From an uncultured Blautia sp. (lineage in GTDB: Bacteria > Bacillota > Clostridia > Lachnospirales > Lachnospiraceae): a stretch of DNA of 39,608 nt. The position numbers and the translations under genes are program-made. Under the pieces are notes generated by a model, which was not told the origin of the DNA, ran no database searches, and saw only the letters and a program-made list of their open reading frames with translations. Location of the stretch: assembly GCA_946545475.1 (NCBI GenBank), contig CAMNNO010000006.1, positions 1 to 39,608 on the forward strand, in the 5' to 3' direction. Position 1 is the stretch's first letter. Each line of letters opens with the position of its first letter. This document shows positions 31,750-39,608 of this stretch, piece by piece.

Positions 31750-33183
31750 TTAAACCGAACCGTGTTTCTTGGCGGGGCGGTCTTCTCTCTTGGTATAAAG
31801 CATCTCAAAAGCTCCGATCACATATTTTCTGGTATCGGCCGGGGAAATGACCGTATCGACATAGCCTCTGGCCGCTGCGGAGGCCGCGCCGGACTGAAGG
31901 GCCTTATACTCGGCAGCCTTTTCCTTAAGCGCAGCTGCGTCGGCCTGCGGGAACAGGATCTTGGCCGCGAGGTCGGAATCCATCATGCCGATCTCGGCGT
32001 TCTCCCAGGCATAGACCATATCCGCGCCGAGGGCCTTGCTGTTCATGACGGTATAGGCGCTGCCATAGGCTTTTTCCAGGATAACATTGACCTTCGGAAC
32101 GGTCGCGCCGGCAAAGGCCGAAACCATCTCGCCGAGGGCGGAGGCCATTCTCTTCTCGCTGCAGGAGGTCGCCAGGAAGCCGGTAACATTGGTCAGCGTC
32201 AGGACCGGAATGTTAAAGGCATCGCAGAAGCGGACAAAGCGGGCGGCCTTGCGGGCGCCTTCGGGTGAAAGCGTGCCGTCGCCTTCAAACACAGCCTTGC
32301 CTTCCTCATCGTAGACAGCGCTTCTGTTGGCAACAGCGCCTACGGTCTGGCCGTTAAGGCGGAGGAAGCCGGCGGCGATGTCCTGGCCATAGCCCTTCTT
32401 CACTTCGAAGAAGTCCTCATCGTCGGCGATGCGGGAAAGGGCAAGGGCAGTGTCGCCTGTGCAGGAGGGCAGATCCTCGCAGACGCGGTTCAGGTCGTCG
32501 TCCACTTCGTCATAGCTTCCGTTGTCCTCGTTGTTCGAGGGAAGGAAGCCGATGAGGGAACGGATACCGGCGAGGACATCCTCCTCGGAGCCGCAGTCGT
32601 CAATAAGGCCGGTCTGGGCCTGGAAGGCTGCTTTGGACAGCGCGTCATCCTTATTGCCCTTGATGGCATTGGGAGCGTTGACGAACATGCGCCCATTCTT
32701 TCCTTCGATAAAGGTGAAATCCGAAAGGCCCGCGAGGACAGCCATGCCGCCGCCGCAGTTTCCGAAAATGCCGAGGACCTGGGGAATGATGCCGGAAGCC
32801 ACGTTGGACTTAAGATAGATGGCGCCGAAGGCTTCCAGGGCGTCGGTAGCTTCCTGCAGGCGGAGGCCTCCGCAGTCGATAAGGCCGATGATGGGAGCTC
32901 CGGTCTTTAAAGCCATGTCATAAAGACGGGTGATCTTTTTGGCATGCATTTCGCCTAAAGTGCCGCCAAGGCAGGAGGCATCCTGGCTGTAGACATAGAC
33001 AAGGTTGCCGTCTATGACGCCGTAGCCTGTGATGACGCCATCCGAAGGTGCCTTCTGGGCGGAAGCGTTAAAGTCCGTTGACCGTGACAGAACGCCCTGT
33101 CCGATCTCGACAAAACTGTTGGCGTCTAAAAGGGATTCGATCCTTGTAGAAGCCGGGCTTTGTGTAGTGGTGCTCATGTTCAT
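31750..33183 (-). CDS. Acyl-CoA carboxyltransferase subunit (MmdA / 12S transcarboxylase-like)
   Basis: The 477-residue crotonase-fold carboxyltransferase resembles MmdA, GcdA and PccB, which transfer CO2 between biotin and acyl-CoAs. Conserved parts include GGTLGEMHAKKITRLYDMALK, GNCGGGMAVL, VTGFLATSCSEK and KALGADMVYAWENAEIGMM. The substrate (methylmalonyl-, malonyl- or glutaconyl-CoA) cannot be told. The promoter at 33245-33273 precedes it, and it opens the operon. ATG at 33183 is given, but an ATG at 33177 is better spaced from GGAGGG and may be the true start. Confidence 0.9.
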   Translation of the reverse strand: MNMSTTTQSPASTRIESLLDANSFVEIGQGVLSRSTDFNASAQKAPSDGVITGYGVIDGNLVYVYSQDASCLGGTLGEMHAKKITRLYDMALKTGAPIIGLIDCGGLRLQEATDALEAFGAIYLKSNVASGIIPQVLGIFGNCGGGMAVLAGLSDFTFIEGKNGRMFVNAPNAIKGNKDDALSKAAFQAQTGLIDDCGSEEDVLAGIRSLIGFLPSNNEDNGSYDEVDDDLNRVCEDLPSCTGDTALALSRIADDEDFFEVKKGYGQDIAAGFLRLNGQTVGAVANRSAVYDEEGKAVFEGDGTLSPEGARKAARFVRFCDAFNIPVLTLTNVTGFLATSCSEKRMASALGEMVSAFAGATVPKVNVILEKAYGSAYTVMNSKALGADMVYAWENAEIGMMDSDLAAKILFPQADAAALKEKAAEYKALQSGAASAAARGYVDTVISPADTRKYVIGAFEMLYTKREDRPAKKHGSV

Positions 33184-33244
33184 ATACCCTCCGTTGTTAA
33201 AAAATTGTTAAAAATTTGTTTTTTAAGAAAACGAAATTATCCTC

Positions 33245-33273
33245 ATTCTAAAGGATAAGTAAAAAAAAGGCAA
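33245..33273 (-). promoter_or_regulatory. Sigma-A-type promoter of the decarboxylase operon
   Basis: On the minus strand, TTGCCT (33273-33268) and TAGAAT (33250-33245) are exactly 17 bp apart, about 60 bp upstream of the start codon. An A-rich spacer adds to a flexible DNA profile. Confidence 0.6.
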
Positions 33274-33366
33274 GGTCTTTTTTGAAATCTTAGCAGACAA
33301 AATTACTTGAAGTACTTGAAAATCGCCACCGGTAATTTTCTTAGTGCTTCTGCCTATACCGCGGCC

Positions 33367-33942
33367 TCATACCTCCAGCTTGACTTCCGATTTTACCTCT
33401 TCCTCGGCTTCCGCTTTGAAATCGGCGGCCCGGACGGGGTCTATGACAGGCAGGGAGGAGGTATCCTCCATGCCGAAGATGCGCAGGAACTCCTCCGTTG
33501 TCCCAAAAAGGATGGGGCGGCCGGGAGCATCGAGGCGGCCGAGTTCCTTAACCAGGTCAAATTCTATAAGCTTATTGACGGCGTGGTCGCTTTTCACGCC
33601 GCGGATCTTCTCGATCTCGGCCTTGGTCACGGGCTGCTTGTAGGCGATGATCGACAGGGTTTCCAGCATGACATCCGTGAGGACCGGCTTTTTGGGGTGA
33701 AGGGCCAGGCGGATGAGATACTCATAATACTCCTTTTTGGTGCAGAGCTGATAGGCGCTCCCCAGGGTGATCAGCTGGATCCCCCTGTTTTCCTGGCGGT
33801 AGTCTTCCGCCATTTCCTGAAGAATGAGCTTTAGCTCCTCGACGCCAATGAGCATGGCTTTTGATAATTCGGAAAGCTCCACGGAACTTCCCATGGCAAA
33901 TAAAACAGCCTCCAGGGCTGCCTTTATGTGTTCTTTGTCCAA
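33367..33942 (-). CDS. scpB: Segregation and condensation protein B
   Basis: The 191-residue ScpB pairs with ScpA and SMC in the condensin-like complex for chromosome organisation. Two winged-helix domains are suggested by EAVLFAMGSSVELSELSK at the start and LIIAYKQP-type sequence (ETLSIIAYKQPVTKAEIEKIRG) in the middle. The start is TTG at 33942 with GAGGTGA 6 nt upstream. It follows scpA after 33 nt. A charged glutamate/lysine tail ends the protein. Confidence 0.95.
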   Translation of the reverse strand: MDKEHIKAALEAVLFAMGSSVELSELSKAMLIGVEELKLILQEMAEDYRQENRGIQLITLGSAYQLCTKKEYYEYLIRLALHPKKPVLTDVMLETLSIIAYKQPVTKAEIEKIRGVKSDHAVNKLIEFDLVKELGRLDAPGRPILFGTTEEFLRIFGMEDTSSLPVIDPVRAADFKAEAEEEVKSEVKLEV

Positions 33943-33975
33943 ATACAGTCACCTCTGTGTCTTTTACGGCCCTTT

Positions 33976-34770
33976 TTAAGACGCTTCTTCCTCCATAAAC
34001 TCCGTCAGGTTCTTCCAGGTGTCGGGGTCATCCTCGACGTTCAGCGATATGTCGCCGAAAAGGCCATCCTGGTGGGCCGTCAGATGCCCCATTTTCATCA
34101 GCTCCAGGATGGACAGGAATGTGACCACCACCTGTACCTTTGAAGCCTGTGATGTTAAAAGCTCCCGGAAGGAAAAAGTCTGATGATCCTTGGCGAAGGT
34201 CCTCATCCACAGCATTTTTTCCGAGAGGCTGACCTCCTCCTTCTCGATCTTGCCGAAGCGGCTGCGGATAGGGTCCACCTTGTCCTCCTGGCGGCGCAGG
34301 ATCCCCTGGAAGATATCATTAAGCTTTTTGAGGGTGATGCCGGAAAGAAGCTCGGCAGGATCGGTTTTTGGACGGAATTTCTGGATCTCTTTGGGGATGG
34401 TGGGCTTTTTATAGTAGGCGCCGGCCGCATTGTCCAGGCATTCCTTAAGCTCGTAGGAAAGATATTTGTACATTTTGTATTCCAGAAGCTTTTTGACCAG
34501 GTCTTCCCGCGGGTCCTCCTCGTTGCCCTCCTCGTCCGTTTCCCTTGGCAGGAGCATGCGGCATTTGATGTCCAGGAGGGTGGAGGCCATGACCAGAAAT
34601 TCGCTCATGCTTGACAGGTCCTCCCTGTCGATCTGGCTTAAATAGGCCATATACTGATCTGTGATCTGAACGATGGGAATGTCAAAGATATCGATCTTGT
34701 TGGTTTCGATCAGATGGAGCAGAAGGTCCAGCGGACCTTCAAAGCGCGTAAGCTTAAATTCCATATCCAT
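33976..34770 (-). CDS. scpA: Segregation and condensation protein A
   Basis: The 264-residue kleisin-like ScpA bridges SMC heads. The N-terminal FEGPLDLLLHLIETNKIDIFDIPI and the MASTLLDIKCRMLLP segment are diagnostic. A helical central part rich in charged residues and a winged-helix-like C terminus follow. ATG at 34770 has GAGAGG about 8 nt upstream and begins two nt after the stop of the metallophosphoesterase gene. Confidence 0.96.
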   Translation of the reverse strand: MDMEFKLTRFEGPLDLLLHLIETNKIDIFDIPIVQITDQYMAYLSQIDREDLSSMSEFLVMASTLLDIKCRMLLPRETDEEGNEEDPREDLVKKLLEYKMYKYLSYELKECLDNAAGAYYKKPTIPKEIQKFRPKTDPAELLSGITLKKLNDIFQGILRRQEDKVDPIRSRFGKIEKEEVSLSEKMLWMRTFAKDHQTFSFRELLTSQASKVQVVVTFLSILELMKMGHLTAHQDGLFGDISLNVEDDPDTWKNLTEFMEEEAS

Positions 34771-34772
34771 AA

Positions 34773-35636
34773 TTATAACCTCTCAGGGGAGAGCGGCTTA
34801 TTCTGCCCTTCCTCCTCTGACACCATGTCCAGCACCAGAAGCTCCCTGGGGTTGTGGATGCGGATGGGAATGGTATGCTCCCCAAGGCCCGCCGTCACAA
34901 ACATATGGGAATTTCCTTTATGGAAATCGCCGCAGCAGTAGCCGGGGAAGAAACGGAACTGTGAGGAGAAGAATCCGGTATGTTCGCTAAACCTTATGAT
35001 GCCGCCATGATAATGCCCGCTGACAATGACATCCGGATGCATGTCAAGATAGATATCGCCATAGCGGGGCGTGTGGGCGATCAGGATATCGACCATCTTA
35101 ACCGCTGCCTCCGCTTTTTCCGGCCGTTCTTTGATATCCGTTCCCTCAAACAGCTCTTCCATGTCCGATGCGCTTATGAGCGGCCTCGGCCCCTTCCGGT
35201 AGGATTTCATGGGCAGCTCCAGGCCGCGGACGCGGACGGGCACATCCTTTACGGTCAGGAACGCCTCCTGGTTCCGCAGGATAACGGCGATGCCGTCAAG
35301 GCTTTTTAAGTAATCGGCGAAGGCCTCCTTACAGTCCTCCATGTTTTCCATATGGCATTCGTGGTTGCCAAAGGCATAGAACACCGGACATACGGAGGAA
35401 ACCGCTTTTAAAAGGGCGACGCTCTGGTCAAGGGAACTTGCGTGATGCCGCAGCACCATGTCGCCGGCCACAAGGGCAATATCCGGGCGAAGGGAGGCGA
35501 TATCGGCGGACAGCTCCCTGTTACCCTCCCCGTACAGCACACCGTGAAGATCGGCAAGGACGACCACCCGTATCGCCTTTCCGGCAGGGATCTTGCCGCA
35601 GGTAACGGGATATGTTTTTGTAATGTAAGTATTCAT
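34773..35636 (-). CDS. Calcineurin-like metallophosphoesterase
   Basis: The 287-residue protein has the metal-binding signatures LADLHG (D29, H31), VAGDM, FGNHE (about 90-93), IAHTP (H188) and GHYHGG (208-210), so it belongs to the calcineurin-like phosphoesterase superfamily, close to YkuE-type proteins. No clear signal peptide or membrane segment is seen. The substrate is unknown. GGGAGG lies before the ATG. It starts the scpA-scpB unit, with no evident promoter in the 26 nt between repeat module D and the start. Confidence 0.85.
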   Translation of the reverse strand: MNTYITKTYPVTCGKIPAGKAIRVVVLADLHGVLYGEGNRELSADIASLRPDIALVAGDMVLRHHASSLDQSVALLKAVSSVCPVFYAFGNHECHMENMEDCKEAFADYLKSLDGIAVILRNQEAFLTVKDVPVRVRGLELPMKSYRKGPRPLISASDMEELFEGTDIKERPEKAEAAVKMVDILIAHTPRYGDIYLDMHPDVIVSGHYHGGIIRFSEHTGFFSSQFRFFPGYCCGDFHKGNSHMFVTAGLGEHTIPIRIHNPRELLVLDMVSEEEGQNKPLSPERL

Positions 35637-35662
35637 ATTTTTCCTCCCTGCCGTTGCGCGAG

Positions 35663-35763
35663 CCTGCGATAATCGAGTAGGAGGGGAACCTTCCCCTCCT
35701 ACTCGCCCGCGGGGCGGCGTTCGCCGCTAGGCGATGATTTCCTTATGCCGCCCCTGCGATAAT
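35663..35763 (-). repeat. BOX-like modular repeat, copy D
   Basis: The copy is flanked at both ends by direct repeats of CCTGCGATAAT (35663-35673 and 35753-35763). On the minus strand it reads box, stem 1 (GGGGCGGC/GCCGCCCC, perfect), spacer CCGCGG, and stem 2 (GCGAGTAGGAGGGGAA paired with TTCCCCTCCTACTCG). Stem 2 is shared with copies A2 and C; stem 1 is unique but fully complementary. Confidence 0.8.
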
Positions 35764-35770
35764 GACTAAC

Positions 35771-35813
35771 AAAAATCCCTGACACCTGCCAAGCAGGAGT
35801 CAGGGACTTTTTT
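35771..35813 (-). terminator. Rho-independent terminator of rpsU
   Basis: TCCCTGAC pairs with GTCAGGGA, extended by CCTGC/GCAGG, with TTTTT on the minus strand side (35775-35771) and TTTTTT on the + side, so it may act in both directions. It lies just after the rpsU stop. Confidence 0.85.
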
Positions 35814-35821
35814 AAGCACAA

Positions 35822-35998
35822 TTAATTATATTTACGTTTTCTTGCAGCTTCAGACTTTTTCTTGCGGCGAACAGAGGGCTTCTCGTAATGTTCTCTTTTA
35901 CGGATCTCCTGCTGAATGCCCGCTTTTGCACAGCTTCTCTTAAAACGACGAAGAGCGCTGTCCAAAGTCTCGTTCTCTTTTACGATAACGTTTGACAT
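35822..35998 (-). CDS. rpsU: 30S ribosomal protein S21
   Basis: The 58-residue basic protein begins [20 protein letters not shown], the S21 signature, and ends in a lysine/arginine-rich tail. It binds the 30S subunit and helps translation initiation. The frame extends upstream, but ATG at 35998 gives the canonical start and has AGGTG about 7-8 nt upstream. It has its own promoter (36076-36105) and terminator. Confidence 0.97.
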   Translation of the reverse strand: MSNVIVKENETLDSALRRFKRSCAKAGIQQEIRKREHYEKPSVRRKKKSEAARKRKYN

Positions 35999-36075
35999 AG
36001 ACTCACACCTAACCTCCCCCCAGTTGTAGACTGTGCCAAAATACAACTGTCTGGGTATTTTCTTGCACGCGCTTT

Positions 36076-36105
36076 ATTATATAACAAGGTAGGAGCTTTC
36101 GTCAA
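36076..36105 (-). promoter_or_regulatory. Sigma-A-type promoter of rpsU
   Basis: On the minus strand, TTGACG (36105-36100) and a perfect TATAAT (36081-36076) are separated by 18 bp, about 78 bp upstream of the rpsU start codon. This is the strongest promoter pattern in the window. Confidence 0.8.
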
Positions 36106-36138
36106 CATCTTTTTACAAAAACTTTTGTTTTTTCTCTG

Positions 36139-38829
<2,691 letters not shown>

Positions 38830-38915
38830 CGTTAACCTCCGCTCTATAGCTGCGGATCGGGCACCGTCCACCCATATTCCGGCTGTGTGTCCGGCGCCTT
38901 ATTCCGCGAAATGTC

Positions 38916-39608
38916 TTACTCGGTATATACCCTGTGGAATTTTTTCTTTCCTCTCCGGATGACGACGCCTTCCCCGGCGAGGGCGCTCTTCGGGAAAACG
39001 GCCTTAAAGTCATCGACCTTCGCGCCGTCGAAGGTGACGCCGCCCTGCTCAACGGCCCTGCGGCCCTCGGATCTTGTGGGCACAAGGTCTGTCTTGACGA
39101 GAAGGGTCACGATGTCGATATTTCCGTCCGCGTCAAAGTCATCGGCGGCGAGGCAGGTCGACGGCATGTTCTCGGTATTGGCTCCGCCGGCAAACAGGGC
39201 GCGGGCGCCTTCCTGGGCCTTGTCGGCCTCTTCCTTGCCGTGGACCAGGTTTGTCAGCTCGTAGGCCAGGATCTCCTTGGCCTTATTGAGGTCTGAGCCC
39301 TCCCAGGAGGCCATTTCCTCGATCTGCTCGATGGGAAGGAAGGTCAGAAGGCGCATGCACTTGATGACATCGGCGTCATCCACGTTCCGCCAGTACTGGT
39401 AGAAATCGAAGGGCGAGGTCTTGTTGGGATCCAGCCAGACAGCGCCGGACTGGGTCTTGCCCATCTTTTTGCCCTCGGAGTTGAGCAGCAGAGTGATGGT
39501 CATGGCATGGGCATCCTTGCCCAGCTTCCTGCGGATCAGCTCGGTGCCGCCCAGCATGTTGCTCCACTGGTCGTCGCCGCCGAACTGCATGTTGCAGCCG
39601 TATTTCTG
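38916..39608 (-). CDS. tyrS: Tyrosine--tRNA ligase (3' part; runs off the window)
   Basis: About 230 C-terminal residues are present. They include the tyrosine-site QFGGDDQWSN, the class I signature in the form KKMGKTQ (the KMSKS equivalent) and a C-terminal S4 RNA-binding domain (GRRAVEQGGVTFDGAKV). The reading frame is open to the window edge at 39608, so the ATG at 39590 is internal. The true start and the HIGH motif lie outside. Confidence 0.97.
   Translation of the reverse strand, partial: QKYGCNMQFGGDDQWSNMLGGTELIRRKLGKDAHAMTITLLLNSEGKKMGKTQSGAVWLDPNKTSPFDFYQYWRNVDDADVIKCMRLLTFLPIEQIEEMASWEGSDLNKAKEILAYELTNLVHGKEEADKAQEGARALFAGGANTENMPSTCLAADDFDADGNIDIVTLLVKTDLVPTRSEGRRAVEQGGVTFDGAKVDDFKAVFPKSALAGEGVVIRRGKKKFHRVYTE

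Overview
The window is a chromosomal housekeeping segment of a low-GC-phylum anaerobe (class Clostridia, most likely Lachnospiraceae-like, though the DNA itself is GC-rich). The evidence is gene order: yloU-fakA-recG beside a divergent rpmB; the HI0933-type flavoprotein-cmk-ispH-rpsA cluster; a complete rnfCDGEAB operon; a Clostridia-type sodium-pump decarboxylase operon; and a gerW/ytfJ-family gene, which hints at sporulation ancestry. Thirty-six protein genes are called, and only two (rpmB and a YprB-like nuclease) lie on the + strand. No rRNA, tRNA, CRISPR array, prophage or transposase gene was found.

Layout: 0.1-5 kb, yloU-fakA-recG (-) with rpmB (+). 5.3-13 kb, gerW, a DUF2953-like membrane protein, a small unknown protein, a Nudix hydrolase, a class B PBP with its SEDS partner, and a U32 peptidase. 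13.3-15.8 kb, zapA, ruvB, ruvA. 16-21.1 kb, rnfCDGEAB, encoding the ferredoxin:NAD+ oxidoreductase ion pump. 21.4-22.5 kb, the YprB-like nuclease. 22.5-23.2 kb, a 775-bp non-coding stretch packed with repeats and foldable sequence. 23.2-27.6 kb, rpsA, ispH, cmk, flavoprotein. 27.7-33.2 kb, carboxyltransferase (12S-like), OadG-like, biotin carrier, OadB-like, carboxyltransferase (5S/OadA-like). 33.4-35.6 kb, scpB, scpA, metallophosphoesterase. 35.8-39.6 kb, rpsU, alaS and the 3' part of tyrS, which runs off the window.

Functional themes: two ion-translocating energy systems (Rnf and the biotin-dependent decarboxylase/transcarboxylase) lie about 6 kb apart. Other genes serve chromosome processing (RecG, RuvAB, ScpAB), cell wall and division (SEDS/PBP, ZapA), translation (L28, S1, S21, AlaRS, TyrRS) and isoprenoid and nucleotide supply (IspH, Cmk).

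The unusual content is between the genes. I see (i) a modular BOX-like repeat family, with five clear modules and one relic, each made of an ATTAT(G/C)GCAGG box and usually two hairpins whose stems differ in sequence but stay complementary; (ii) a REP-like palindrome built on GGGACGGTTCTT, two full copies and one short derivative; (iii) a 29-nt motif shared by two leaders with a third partial copy; (iv) a family of short ACCT-(N)-CGG(T/C)AGG palindromes; and (v) a 174-nt nested inverted repeat at 22824-22997 followed by 37-bp tandem repeats, the best candidate here for an undescribed structured RNA or mobile element. All structures were read by eye; no folding or database search was run.
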